Part shown: piece by piece, positions 1 through 8,539 of the stretch | Layout of the letters: the number at the start of each line of letters is the position of its first letter | Numbering within the stretch: position 1 is the first letter of the stretch | Assembly: GCA_945897075.1 (NCBI GenBank) | Contig: CAMDEX010000008.1 | Coordinates: 1-56,383 of the forward strand | Length of the DNA stretch: 56,383 nucleotides | Source: Litorilinea aerophila | GTDB lineage: Bacteria > Chloroflexota > Anaerolineae > Caldilineales > Caldilineaceae | Direction of reading: 5' to 3' | Notes under the pieces: generated by a model | What the model was told of the DNA's origin: nothing | Seen by the model: only the letters and a program-made list of their open reading frames with translations | The model's database searches: none | Made by a program: the position numbers and the translations under genes

Positions 1-481
1 TGTAGAAGGGATTCTCCCCGGCCAGGGCCGCCACCTGCCGGGTAGCAGCCAGAACTTCCGCCAGCAGCGTCACATAAAACAGCCCCCGGTTTAGCCGGTG
101 GGTGGGGCCGTGATCACGCAGATTTAGCCGCAGCACATCGTAGCCCGCCCGCACCAGTGCGCTGCCCACCACCAGATTGTAGCTGGAATGGCTGCACCCC
201 TCCCAGCCGTGGATGGTCATCACCAGACCGCGGCGCGGGCCACTGCTTTTGTGGGCTGTGTAGTAGGCCAGCAGCCGCACCGTCCCCGCCGGGTCCATCC
301 CCGTGGCGTCTGCGCCTCCGTCAAGCAAAATCGGCTGCGCGCCCTGGTTGACGAGCAGATCGTCCGCTGATTGGGCGCGGGAAAGCAGCGTTTGGATTGT
401 GCCATTGCGTAGAATGCGTTTGGGGAGATAGGGGTCAATCAGCGCGCCCTTGACCCCTATTCCTCTGTCGTTTGTGTTCAT
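1..481 (-). CDS. Alpha/beta-fold hydrolase (YheT-like), partial
   Basis: Only the first 160 residues are present because the gene runs off the left edge of the window. The start is the ATG at 481-479. Residues 86-95 form a beta strand followed by HGWEG, which resembles the oxyanion-hole turn of alpha/beta hydrolases. The stretch LRDHGPTHRLNRGLFY at 121-136 resembles the family of predicted hydrolases that includes YheT (COG0429). The nucleophile elbow, acid and histidine would lie in the missing part, so activity cannot be judged. The likely role is hydrolysis of an ester or lipid. The gene is divergent from the PLP-enzyme gene at 748. Family assignment is from motif recognition only. Confidence 0.75.
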   Translation of the reverse strand, partial: MNTNDRGIGVKGALIDPYLPKRILRNGTIQTLLSRAQSADDLLVNQGAQPILLDGGADATGMDPAGTVRLLAYYTAHKSSGPRRGLVMTIHGWEGCSHSSYNLVVGSALVRAGYDVLRLNLRDHGPTHRLNRGLFYVTLLAEVLAATRQVAALAGENPFY

Positions 482-529
482 GTCTTCTCATTATTATCAA
501 AGTTTCTATTTGCGCAACCCTGCAGGGCT

Positions 530-558
530 TTGCGAACCCAATCGCTTTAGGCTACAAT
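530..558 (+). promoter_or_regulatory. Putative sigma-70 promoter for the AONS-type gene
   Basis: TTGCGA (530-535) and TACAAT (553-558) are separated by exactly 17 bp. It would give a leader of about 180 nt before the start at 748. The rest of the gap (482-747) shows no other clear element. A TTGACA at 664 lacks a -10 partner. Confidence 0.4.
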
Positions 559-747
559 TCGGTAAATTTCAACAGCGCGGAAACTGATGAGCGCTATTCT
601 AGTTGCATTCTTTCTGCCGGGTCAGCGTATCTTTTTCATCTGATTTTTCACGTATGACCCCGGTTGACACTTTTTGTTGTTTTGTCGGTGACTTTTCGCG
701 GTCCGACAAGACCCTCTGTTCGCATTTTTGCGAAAAGGAATCATCAC

Positions 748-2034
748 ATGGTCAAAAACGTAGCAGGGCTTCACGCCCAGAACGCACCGGCACCGCCCAC
801 GGCGCTGGTGGATGGGACGCGCAACGGGGTCGGCACGCGCCACGATCCCTTCACATGGAAGATCGAAGCTATGTGGGAGAGAGTCTCGCAGGCCCAGGCA
901 CAGGAGAACTACTATTACTTCCAGCCGGTGGATGATCTGGACGGCCCCTGGGTGATCACCGAAGGCAAGCGCAAGCTGATGTTTGCCACCTACACCTATT
1001 TGGGCCTCCTCGATCATCCGCGTATCGTCGCCGCGGCCAAAGCCGCCACAGAAAAATACGGCGCAGGCACCCACGGTGTGCGTATTCTGGGCGGAACATT
1101 GGATCTGCACGCGGAGATGGAACGCACGATTGCCAACTTTGTCGGGCGCGACCAAACGATTGTCTACAGTTCGGGTTATGTGACCAACCTGGCTACGATC
1201 AGCACGCTAGTAGGACGGGGCGATTGGGTGCTTTCGGACAAATGGAATCACGCCAGCATTGTGGATGGCTGTATTCTGGCCCGGGGCGAGTTCAAACGCT
1301 TCCGCCACAACGACATGGACGATCTGGAGCGGCAGCTACGCCAGGCACCAGAGAGTGCGGGCAAGCTGGTGGTGGCCGATGCGGTCTTCTCGATGGATGG
1401 CGACATCTTCAATCTGCCCGACGCCATGGAGATTTGCCGGCGGCACAATGCCCGGCTGATGGTGGACGAAGCGCACAGCCTGGGCGTGTTGGGCGCAACC
1501 GGCCACGGCATCGAGGAGCATTTCGCTATGCCCGGCAGCATTGATGTGATGATGGGCACGTTGAGCAAAACCATTCCCGGCATCGGTGGCTACATCGCCG
1601 GCGACAAGAAGCTGATCAATTTCCTGCGCCACACAGCGCGCGGCTTTGTCTTCAGCGCGGCCCTGCCCCCCGCGGTGACCGGGGCTATCATCGAAGCCTT
1701 CCATGTGTTGGAGGACGAGGGCGTGGAGCGCAACGAGATTCTCTCGCGCAACGTGCGCCACTTTATCGGCGGCTTGCAGGCGGTCGGCTTTGACACCGGC
1801 GTCACCGTCACACCGATTGTGCCCATTATGGTGGGTCGCGAAGATATTGCCATGCAGATGACAAAGTATTGCCAGGATCACGGCGTCTTTGTCCTGCCTG
1901 TGCTGCCCCCCGCTGTGCAGGAAGGCGCGGCCCGTCTGCGCGCCAACGTCACCGCGGCCCATTCGCTTGCCGACATAGACTTTGCGCTCGACATCTTCAC
2001 CCAAGCCGGACGGCTGGCGGGGGTGATTGAATGA
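748..2034 (+). CDS. Alpha-oxoamine synthase family PLP acyltransferase (KBL/AONS/SPT-like)
   Basis: This 428-residue fold-type I PLP enzyme belongs to the alpha-oxoamine synthases, which condense an acyl-CoA with an amino acid and release CO2. The cofactor-contacting motif DEAHS is at 240-244. The Schiff-base lysine is K274 in GTLSKTIPGIGGY. The start at 748 has AAGGA about 9 nt upstream; a longer frame to 664 lacks this. The N-terminus carries about 45 residues ahead of the usual core. No biotin (bioA/B/D) or threonine dehydrogenase genes are adjacent, so the substrate (pimeloyl, acetyl or long-chain acyl) is unknown. A sphingolipid-type serine acyltransferase is possible but unproven. Confidence 0.8.
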   Translation: MVKNVAGLHAQNAPAPPTALVDGTRNGVGTRHDPFTWKIEAMWERVSQAQAQENYYYFQPVDDLDGPWVITEGKRKLMFATYTYLGLLDHPRIVAAAKAATEKYGAGTHGVRILGGTLDLHAEMERTIANFVGRDQTIVYSSGYVTNLATISTLVGRGDWVLSDKWNHASIVDGCILARGEFKRFRHNDMDDLERQLRQAPESAGKLVVADAVFSMDGDIFNLPDAMEICRRHNARLMVDEAHSLGVLGATGHGIEEHFAMPGSIDVMMGTLSKTIPGIGGYIAGDKKLINFLRHTARGFVFSAALPPAVTGAIIEAFHVLEDEGVERNEILSRNVRHFIGGLQAVGFDTGVTVTPIVPIMVGREDIAMQMTKYCQDHGVFVLPVLPPAVQEGAARLRANVTAAHSLADIDFALDIFTQAGRLAGVIE

Positions 2035-2200
2035 AGGGAGGAAGGGAGGACAGAAGGAAGGGAGGACGGGAGGAAAATGGTGAATGGTGAATTGTGAATT
2101 GTGAATGATTCGGCCACCTGCAACCTGCCACCTGCCACCTGCTACCCGCAACCTGCCACCTGCCACCTGCCACCTGCCACGCCGTAACTCCCAACTCCTA
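2035..2200. repeat. GA-rich 8-mer, GTGAAT 7-mer and CCACCTG 7-mer tandem repeats
   Basis: Three repeat types lie side by side. Positions 2035-2075 hold GGGAGGAA-like 8-mers. Positions 2078-2105 hold GGTGAAT/TGTGAAT 7-mers. Positions 2113-2180 hold about nine CCACCTG-like 7-mers. The last type recurs near 19430 and, on the other strand, inside the gene at 26200. Confidence 0.85.
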
Positions 2201-2225
2201 ACGCAGAACTCCGCAGGAGACTCCT

Positions 2226-3131
2226 ATGAAACGCGCCGTTTCCATCAGCCTGGGCAGTAGCCAACGCGACAAACGGGTCGAGACAACACTGCTCGGCCAG
2301 CCGATTGTCCTGGAACGGATCGGGGCCGACGGCGACCAGAAAAAGATGCGCCGTCTTTTCCAGGAGATGGACGGCCAGGTGGACGCCTTTGGCTTTGGCG
2401 GTGCGGATCTGGTGCTGGAGGTGGACGGGCGTTACTACCCCCTACACTCCGTGGCAAAGCTGGTGGACGGTATCCACACGCCGGTGGTGGACGGGGGCGG
2501 TCTGCGTGCGGTGGTGGAGCGCCAGACCGCCCGCCACCTGGCCGATCTGCTGCCTGGCATCCAGCCCAAACGCGCGCTCTTCTGCGTGGGTGTGGGCCGC
2601 TATCACATGGCGCGCGGCTTCGTTGACGCTGGCTATGAAGTCCGCTTCGGCGATCTGGCCTTCGGGCTGGATATCCCCATCTTTCTGCGCAGTCTTTCGA
2701 TGCTGCACCGCTTGTCCCGCATCCTTCTGCCGGTGATGACGCGGCTTCCCTTCGAGTGGATCTACCCCACCGGCGACAAGCAGAACGAAATCAGACCCAA
2801 ATACCACGCCCAATATGCCTGGGCCTCGGTCATCGCCGACGATTTTCTCTACATCAAAAAGCATCTCCCCGAACGGATGGAGGGCAAAATCGTCGTCACC
2901 AACACCACTACCCCTGAGGATATCGAATTGCTGCGGGCGCGGGGCGTCAGCCATCTGGTCACCAGCACGCCCCGCTTGGACGGGCGCAGCTTTGGCACAA
3001 ATGTGATGGAAGCAGCGCTGGTGGCGCTGGCAGGCAAAGGCCGCGCCCTTACCAATGCCGAGATTGCTGGGATGCTCGGCGCGGCGGATATGCTGCCAAC
3101 GGTTCTGGCGTTACAGGAGAGCGAAAAATGA
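2226..3131 (+). CDS. Quinate 5-dehydrogenase-like protein
   Basis: The 301-residue product begins MKRAVSISLGSS and contains DAFGFGGADL and TPVVDGGGL. I associate this pattern with proteins annotated as quinate 5-dehydrogenase in Chloroflexota and Firmicutes. I see no classical shikimate dehydrogenase active-site motif, so the name is inherited from annotation habit rather than chemistry. The start at 2226 has AGGAG 7 nt upstream. Its stop overlaps the start of the nucleotidyltransferase gene (ATGA). It follows the PLP-enzyme gene in the same direction after a repeat-filled gap. Real function is uncertain. Confidence 0.55.
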   Translation: MKRAVSISLGSSQRDKRVETTLLGQPIVLERIGADGDQKKMRRLFQEMDGQVDAFGFGGADLVLEVDGRYYPLHSVAKLVDGIHTPVVDGGGLRAVVERQTARHLADLLPGIQPKRALFCVGVGRYHMARGFVDAGYEVRFGDLAFGLDIPIFLRSLSMLHRLSRILLPVMTRLPFEWIYPTGDKQNEIRPKYHAQYAWASVIADDFLYIKKHLPERMEGKIVVTNTTTPEDIELLRARGVSHLVTSTPRLDGRSFGTNVMEAALVALAGKGRALTNAEIAGMLGAADMLPTVLALQESEK

Positions 3132-3439
3132 ACCCAATCTTGCAAAAATTGCAATCAAAGGCAATCGCAGATTATTGTCGTCGCTGGCAGGTCGTTGAAC
3201 TGGCCGTCTTTGGCTCTGTGCTGCGCGATGACTTCTCCGATGAAAGCGACATAGACCTTTTACTTACGTTTGATGATTCGGCGCAGGGGACGTTGTATGA
3301 GTATGTGTTGATGAAAGAGGAGATGGAGAAATTTCTTAGCCGTGATGTAGATTTGATCGATCGACGCGCGTTACAGCGAAGCAAGAATCGCATCCGTCGC
3401 GAAGATATCGAACAAACTGCAAAAACAATCTTTACCTGA
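3128..3439 (+). CDS. MNT-type minimal nucleotidyltransferase
   Basis: The 103-residue protein has the nucleotidyltransferase signature GSVLRDDFSDESDIDLL, with the two metal-binding aspartates in SDIDL, and a second acidic strand VDLID. MNT proteins usually pair with a HEPN ribonuclease as a toxin-antitoxin system, in which the MNT protein can modify HEPN. No HEPN gene is adjacent here. Instead the gene overlaps the 3' end of the quinate dehydrogenase-like gene by 4 nt and is probably translated by coupling to it. It may be an orphan antitoxin or have been recruited to another role. Confidence 0.8.
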   Translation: MNPILQKLQSKAIADYCRRWQVVELAVFGSVLRDDFSDESDIDLLLTFDDSAQGTLYEYVLMKEEMEKFLSRDVDLIDRRALQRSKNRIRREDIEQTAKTIFT

Positions 3440-3445
3440 GTGCCG

Positions 3446-3498
3446 TTCGCTCGATTTCGATACGCCTCGCAGACTCAGCTACTCAATCAGCGCTCACT
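3446..3498. repeat. 53-bp dispersed repeat, copy 1
   Basis: The segment matches the reverse complement of 37087-37139 at 50 of 53 positions by eye. It lies in the short gap before the DUF5671 gene. Confidence 0.8.
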
Positions 3499-3549
3499 GC
3501 TCCGATGCGCCTGTACAATTACAAATCGCCTTCATTCAGGAGTCTCTCT

Positions 3550-5190
3550 ATGAGTGCCAATCCATCGGTTGCGACAAATCAGGCCAATCGGCTGGCGGTC
3601 ATTCGCCGTTTGTATCTGTATGGGGTGGTGGTGGTCAGCCTGGTTGTGATGCTGGCAGCGATTGACGATCTGACCGGCGTCCTGACCGATCTGTTGTTGG
3701 GGCCAAAGGGTCTGGCCGTAGGGGAGACCAGCTATCTGCGCGACAGCATCGCCCGCAATGCCGGCACGTTGCTGGTGGCCGCGCCCCTCTTTGTGGTTCA
3801 CTGGTATTTTGTGCGACGGATGCTCTCCCTGACCCCGGAACGGCTCTCCGCCCTGCGCAAACTGGCCCTGTACGGGGTGGCGATCTTTGCCCTGGGCATG
3901 GCCGCCTCACATCTGCACCAATGGCTCTATCAAAGTACCGGGCTGCTCTTGGGAGAGAGCCGCTCCGCCCTCAACATCACCTCGCTGGCGGGCAACTGGC
4001 TCTACCGGCTGCTGATGCTGATCGTCAGCGGCGGGTTGGGCTGGTTTCTGTTATTACAGCTCCGGGCAGACGGCGACTGCGGCCACGAAAGTGGGCGGGC
4101 AGCGACTGTGCGCCGTCTCTTCCAGATCAGCGCAGGTCTGGTCGGTTTTGCGGTGGCCCTTTCTGGCGCAGCCATTCTCCTGCAAGTGCCTTTGCGCCTG
4201 GGCTTGGAACGGCTTGCGACCAGCCAATTGACGGTGGGCGATTTTGCCTGGGCGCAGATGGCCGCCAACGGCGTGGCTGCTCTGCTGGTGGGTCTGCTTG
4301 TCTGGCGCATCAACTGGCGGGCCTGGGAGATGCTGATCAGCAGCCACCCGGCGGAGGCGGCCACGGCCCTGCGCCGTTTCTATCTCTACGCCGCCACTCT
4401 CATCGCCGCGGCCGTCGCGGTGACACCGGCAGCCATGCTTCTCGGCGACATTTTGCGCCGTCTCTTTGGCTATCCCTCCGGCGCGTTTTTGACAGAACTT
4501 TCCATACCCGTGTCGTTAATTGTGGCGGGGCTGATCGCCTGGCGCTGGCATTGGGGACAGGTGCAGGCCGAAGCTGCCCGCTACGGCGACAGCCCGGAGA
4601 GCGCCAACGTGCGCCGTCTCTACTACTATCTGGTGGCGGCCATCGGGCTGATTCTGCTCTGGATTGGGCTGGTGGACCTGCTGCGTCTGCTGCTGGATTG
4701 GCTCTTTGTGGGCGGCACGCTGGATGAGTACCGGGCCGGGCAAGCGGCCAACGGGCTGAGTCTGCTGGCGGTGGGCGCACCGGTCTGGGTGCTGCACTGG
4801 CGCACAGTGCAGCGCGCCGCCGAGGGTGAAGCCGTCACCGCCCAGGCCGAGCGCCGTTCCGGTCCCCGGCGCGCCTATCTCTACGGGGTGGCTTTGGCCG
4901 GTGCGCTGTTGATTCTCTTCGATCTGGGGTCGGTCCTCTACCGGCTGATCCTCGGCCTGCTGGGGGAGTGGAGCGGCGGCGCGCCCATCTACGACGCCAT
5001 CGCACGCAGCGGCACGGGTGCGGTCTTCTGGGCGTTGCACCTGCTTGCCATCCGCACGGACAACCGGCTGGCTGGCGATGAAGCCGAGCCGGACGTCGCC
5101 ACCGACGAACGGCGGGCCGCGCTGGAAGAGCGCATCGCCCAATTGGAGAGCGCGCTGGCCGCGGCGCGCGCCGAACTGGCGCAACTTTGA
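3550..5190 (+). CDS. Multi-spanning membrane protein with six DUF5671-like units
   Basis: The 546-residue protein repeats the pattern R-R-x-Y-L-Y followed by hydrophobic helices about six times. Copies begin near RRLYLYG, RKLALYG, VRRLFQI, LRRFYLY, VRRLYYY and RRAYLYG. This resembles DUF5671, a membrane domain of unknown function. The last 35 residues are charged and heptad-like (EERIAQLESALAAARAEL), which suggests a cytoplasmic coiled coil. The start at 3550 has AGGAG 7 nt upstream. The membrane location is clear; the function is unknown. Confidence 0.7.
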   Translation: MSANPSVATNQANRLAVIRRLYLYGVVVVSLVVMLAAIDDLTGVLTDLLLGPKGLAVGETSYLRDSIARNAGTLLVAAPLFVVHWYFVRRMLSLTPERLSALRKLALYGVAIFALGMAASHLHQWLYQSTGLLLGESRSALNITSLAGNWLYRLLMLIVSGGLGWFLLLQLRADGDCGHESGRAATVRRLFQISAGLVGFAVALSGAAILLQVPLRLGLERLATSQLTVGDFAWAQMAANGVAALLVGLLVWRINWRAWEMLISSHPAEAATALRRFYLYAATLIAAAVAVTPAAMLLGDILRRLFGYPSGAFLTELSIPVSLIVAGLIAWRWHWGQVQAEAARYGDSPESANVRRLYYYLVAAIGLILLWIGLVDLLRLLLDWLFVGGTLDEYRAGQAANGLSLLAVGAPVWVLHWRTVQRAAEGEAVTAQAERRSGPRRAYLYGVALAGALLILFDLGSVLYRLILGLLGEWSGGAPIYDAIARSGTGAVFWALHLLAIRTDNRLAGDEAEPDVATDERRAALEERIAQLESALAAARAELAQL

Positions 5191-5290
5191 GTTTTTTGGG
5201 ACAGCGGACAGCGGACAGCCGACCCCCGACCCCCGACCGCGAACTATCGTCCGCCGTCCACCGTCCGCTGTCCGCCGTCCGTCGTCACAC
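5191..5290. repeat. GACAGCG, GACCCCC and CCGTCCG heptamer repeats
   Basis: The gap contains GACAGCG/GACAGCC near 5200, three GACCCCC units near 5219 and about four CCGTCCG units near 5250-5285. All have a 7-bp period. Confidence 0.8.
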
Positions 5291-5306
5291 GAACAGGAGA
5301 AAGCCC

Positions 5307-5948
5307 GTGCCGAAACGCTTTGTTGACCTGACCCTCACCGTCCGCCACGGGATGCGTGGGGTCGCCATCGAACCCCACACCCGTATCGTCCCCGACGGCT
5401 ACAATACCACCAATCTGCACCTCTACAGCCATTCCGGGACGCACATGGACGCGCCGCTGCATTTTCTGGACGGGGGCAGCACGATTGAGCGCTGGCCGCT
5501 GGGACAACTGGTCGGCCCTGCCCACGTCATCAATCTCTCGTCCGTTGCGCCTCACGGCCTGCATACGGTGGCGGATCTCCTGCCCCACGCCGACAAAGTG
5601 ACGCCGGGCTGTCGTCTGCTCCTGCGCACGGACTGGTCGCTCCACGCCGATCTGCCCGATTACCGGCCCGATATGCCCCGCATCTCGGCGGAGCTGGCGC
5701 GCTGGCTGGTGGAGCGGGGCGTGGCGCTGGTCGGGGTGGAGACGCCCTCCGTGGCCTCCCTGCGCCCGGAGAACAAAGCGGAACTGACCGCAGTGCATCA
5801 GATTCTGCTGGGCGGCAACATTGTGATTGTGGAGAGTCTGACCAATTTGCGCGAACTACGCCAGGAGACCGTCGAATTCATCGCCCTGCCCCTGAAAATT
5901 GACGGCGGCGACGGCTCGCCGGTGCGGGCGGTTGCGATCGAGGAGTAA
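5307..5948 (+). CDS. Cyclase family protein (kynurenine formamidase-like)
   Basis: The 213-residue protein carries HSGTHMDAPLHF near residues 37-48, the HxGTHxDxPxHF metal-binding signature of the cyclase/KynB family. These enzymes hydrolyse formylkynurenine or related amides and esters with a divalent metal. I chose the GTG at 5307 because AGGAG (5295-5299) sits 7 nt upstream. An upstream in-frame ATG at 5187 would translate the heptamer repeat region and is unlikely. No kynureninase or tryptophan dioxygenase gene lies nearby, so the substrate is open. Confidence 0.8.
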   Translation: MPKRFVDLTLTVRHGMRGVAIEPHTRIVPDGYNTTNLHLYSHSGTHMDAPLHFLDGGSTIERWPLGQLVGPAHVINLSSVAPHGLHTVADLLPHADKVTPGCRLLLRTDWSLHADLPDYRPDMPRISAELARWLVERGVALVGVETPSVASLRPENKAELTAVHQILLGGNIVIVESLTNLRELRQETVEFIALPLKIDGGDGSPVRAVAIEE

Positions 5949-5951
5949 GAT

Positions 5952-8168
5952 TTACCCCGCACGCAGCACAAAAAGCAGCAGCAGCAAATAATCTATGGGC
6001 GGCTCTGGGCTGACGGCAAGACGGGCCACGCAGACCCGCCGAATGTCGTCCGCGCCCGCCTCGGCCAGGGGTGGGAGTGAGGCAATCCCTGCCAGCAGTT
6101 GTTCCACGCCTGCCTCCATCCGGTTTTGGGCAAAGGCTTCGGCGGAGAGGAGCAGAGTGGCCTGGGCCTCGGCGCTGATACCGCCTTCCTCGGCCAGATG
6201 GCGGGCCAGACCGCTGACAGCCTGGGCCGCGCCCGTGTCCGGCTCGGTGCGCAAGCGGCGCAGCAGCTGGATGAAGTGGCGCTCGTCACCCACCAGCCGG
6301 GCCAGCGCCAGCGCGACCTCCAGCCGGGTCATCTCGTCCTCGCAACGGCCCAGCAACCCAAGCAGCGGGCCAGTGGCCTCTACCGCGCCCAACTTTCCCA
6401 GCGCCGACGCATAGGCCACCTGCAAGCCTTCATCCTCCTCGTGGGTCAGCCGTTCCAACAGCACAGGCACCGCCGACCGATCCCCCAGCGTGCCCAGGGA
6501 ACGGGCGCTGTGTGCCTGCACCGAACGATAGCTGGAGGCGTCCAGAGCCGTGCGCAGGGCAGCGTGGGCATGTTCATCCCCCAGCCGCCCCAGCGCCCAG
6601 GCCGCCAGGACGCTGAGCGCGGGCGTCCTGCCCTCCAGCGTCTTCACCAGCCCGGCGATCAGCCGCTCGTCCGCGGGCATACGCGCAATCGCCAGAATCG
6701 CCTCGAAGCGCACATTGAAACGGGGGTCGGCCAGACCCTCCAGCAGCTCGTCCACGGCCAGGCGGCTGCGGATCGTCCCCATCCGTTCGGTCACCGCGAC
6801 GGTATCCTCCTCGTCCCTGGCCCAGTGAAAGCGCACCAGCGACCCCATAGCCAGAAACGGATTGCCGCGCAAAAAGAGACCGGCAAACTGGCTGGTGGAG
6901 AAGGGGCTGTCGCCGCGGATGGCGCGCAGAAGAAGGATGCTGCCCAGGGGCATAAGCAGGGAGACGAGGAAGATCGGAGTGTAGGGGTCCAGCATGAGCG
7001 GCCCCCACTGGCCGGCGATGCTCTTTGTCAGGTCCAGCACGCGCCCGCCCAGCAGTTGGCTGCCGCCGCTGGTGACGCCGGCCCAGAAAAAGTAGAGGGC
7101 CAGATAGTCCATCTTCTTCTCGGTGGGCACAATCGTCACAAAGAGCAGACGGGCCGCGCCGATGCCCCAGCCCAGATTGCCTACGCCCTGCAAAAAGGCC
7201 ACGCCCAGCGCCGGGTAGAGACTCCACACCATCTGCCGGGGCAGCAGCCACCAGAGAATTGGCTGCGCGACCAGCATAGCCGCTCCGGTCAACATCACCG
7301 GTTTGCTGCCATAACGGTCTGCGGCCCAGCCCCACAAATAGCTGGACGAGAGGGTGCCCAGCAGCGTGCCCATCTGGATAAAGACGACCGCGCTGGAATC
7401 CAACCCCACCAGGTCGCGCAAATAGAGGGGGAGAAAAGAGGCCAGGGGCACAGTGCCCAGGGTGATGAGGGCCAGGCCGAGCAGATAGCGGCGGAAGTCC
7501 GCATCACGCAGCGCGGCCCATAGATTGCGTTCGCCCGCGGCCTCGCTTGGGTTGGGTGCACCGCCGGGGATGAAAGTGCAGGCCCAGACAGAGACGAAAC
7601 CGGCCACAATCCCCGCCGCAAAGAGCAGCATAAAGCCATTCAGCCCGGCGGTGTGGCCGATGACCAGCCCGGCGATCCAGACGGAGACAAAGCCGGTGAA
7701 GGCGGTGAAGATGTTGCTGGTGGCGGAGTACTTGCCACGCACCGAGTTGGGCACAAACTCTTGCAGCCAGGGGTAATAGGCGGTCTCCTCCACGGCCCGG
7801 CTCAGGGAAAAGAGCGCTGTCACCCCGGCCACAAACCAGAAGGCGGTCCGCCCGCCGTAGGCGCTGAGGATGACCGGCGTGAGCAGAAGCAGAACCGTCA
7901 CCGCCTTGCGCCCGCCGTAGTAGAGGACGAAGGCGCGTTTGTAGCCGATACGCGCGGTGTAGGGGGCGACAAAGGGCGCAATGAGCGCGGCCAGGGGCGT
8001 CAGCGCCAGGACAAAGCCGATCTCCGTTTTGGAGAGGCCCAGATGATCGAGAAAAAGAACGAAGACCGACCCCATGTAGACAAACTGGGAGAAGACAGTA
8101 TTGGCGGCGTTGGTGGCATAGCTCCAGGGCAGGCCGCGCAATTTTTCGACGGTTGTGGGTGTGCGCAT
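5952..8168 (-). CDS. MFS transporter fused to C-terminal HEAT-like repeats
   Basis: The 738-residue protein has two parts. Residues 1 to about 440 contain roughly 12 hydrophobic segments and MFS-like loops such as WGWAADRYGSKPVML. Residues about 480-690 contain alpha-helical repeats of the HEAT/PBS-lyase type, for example DPRFNVRFEAILAIARM and AAWALGRLGDEHAHAALRTAL. MFS proteins are usually near 400 residues, so the repeat domain is an extra cytoplasmic module, perhaps for protein binding. The start at 8168 avoids overlap with the antitoxin gene at 8176-8523. The transported substrate is unknown. Confidence 0.8.
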   Translation of the reverse strand: MRTPTTVEKLRGLPWSYATNAANTVFSQFVYMGSVFVLFLDHLGLSKTEIGFVLALTPLAALIAPFVAPYTARIGYKRAFVLYYGGRKAVTVLLLLTPVILSAYGGRTAFWFVAGVTALFSLSRAVEETAYYPWLQEFVPNSVRGKYSATSNIFTAFTGFVSVWIAGLVIGHTAGLNGFMLLFAAGIVAGFVSVWACTFIPGGAPNPSEAAGERNLWAALRDADFRRYLLGLALITLGTVPLASFLPLYLRDLVGLDSSAVVFIQMGTLLGTLSSSYLWGWAADRYGSKPVMLTGAAMLVAQPILWWLLPRQMVWSLYPALGVAFLQGVGNLGWGIGAARLLFVTIVPTEKKMDYLALYFFWAGVTSGGSQLLGGRVLDLTKSIAGQWGPLMLDPYTPIFLVSLLMPLGSILLLRAIRGDSPFSTSQFAGLFLRGNPFLAMGSLVRFHWARDEEDTVAVTERMGTIRSRLAVDELLEGLADPRFNVRFEAILAIARMPADERLIAGLVKTLEGRTPALSVLAAWALGRLGDEHAHAALRTALDASSYRSVQAHSARSLGTLGDRSAVPVLLERLTHEEDEGLQVAYASALGKLGAVEATGPLLGLLGRCEDEMTRLEVALALARLVGDERHFIQLLRRLRTEPDTGAAQAVSGLARHLAEEGGISAEAQATLLLSAEAFAQNRMEAGVEQLLAGIASLPPLAEAGADDIRRVCVARLAVSPEPPIDYLLLLLFVLRAG

Positions 8169-8175
8169 TATGCGA

Positions 8176-8523
8176 TCAGTTGACGCCTGCCCGCATAGCC
8201 TGTTTCTTGGCTGCGATCCGCTGTTGAAGTCGGGCGACGACGTCCGGGGTGAGTCCTGGCTCCGGCTCTGCCACTTCCCGCTCTGCCAGTGTCTCTTCGA
8301 TCTCCTCAAAACTGGCTGTACCCAGTGAGTTCAGTAAGGCCGTGTAGGAGGCTCGTTGTTCTCTGACCGCTTGCTCGGAAACAGGTTGAATTGTGTATGC
8401 CAATGTAGCTTGTCGTGACAGGGCATACACAATGTACTGGTTCAATGAGACGCCTTCCGATTCGGCCAAATCGGTAAGTTCGGTGTGGAGTGTCTGGGGA
8501 AGACGCAGTGTCAATCGGCTCAT
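8176..8523 (-). CDS. HicB-like ribbon-helix-helix antitoxin
   Basis: The 115-residue protein begins MSRLTLRLPQTLHTELTDLA, followed by GVSLNQYIVYALS. This is a ribbon-helix-helix DNA-binding fold of the kind found at the end of HicB-type antitoxins. The C-terminal half is acidic and may contact the toxin. I chose the ATG at 8523 because AAGGA lies 9 nt upstream; a TTG 24 nt earlier is weaker. It lies 16 nt downstream of the PIN toxin gene and probably neutralises it and represses the operon. The toxin-first gene order is less usual. Confidence 0.75.
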   Translation of the reverse strand: MSRLTLRLPQTLHTELTDLAESEGVSLNQYIVYALSRQATLAYTIQPVSEQAVREQRASYTALLNSLGTASFEEIEETLAEREVAEPEPGLTPDVVARLQQRIAAKKQAMRAGVN

Positions 8524-8539
8524 TTTGTTTGATTCCTTT

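Noticed and set aside
664..669. TTGACA as the -35 of the AONS-type gene
   Set aside because: The position 17 bp downstream reads GGTGAC, which is not a -10.
748..5948. Secondary-metabolite gene cluster led by the AONS-type enzyme
   Set aside because: No carrier protein, synthase or tailoring genes accompany it; the neighbours are unrelated.
6099..7523. Long plus-strand ORF opposite the MFS-HEAT gene
   Set aside because: It is an antisense shadow caused by high GC; the sequence is Arg/Gln/Gly-rich with no family features, and the minus-strand gene is clear.
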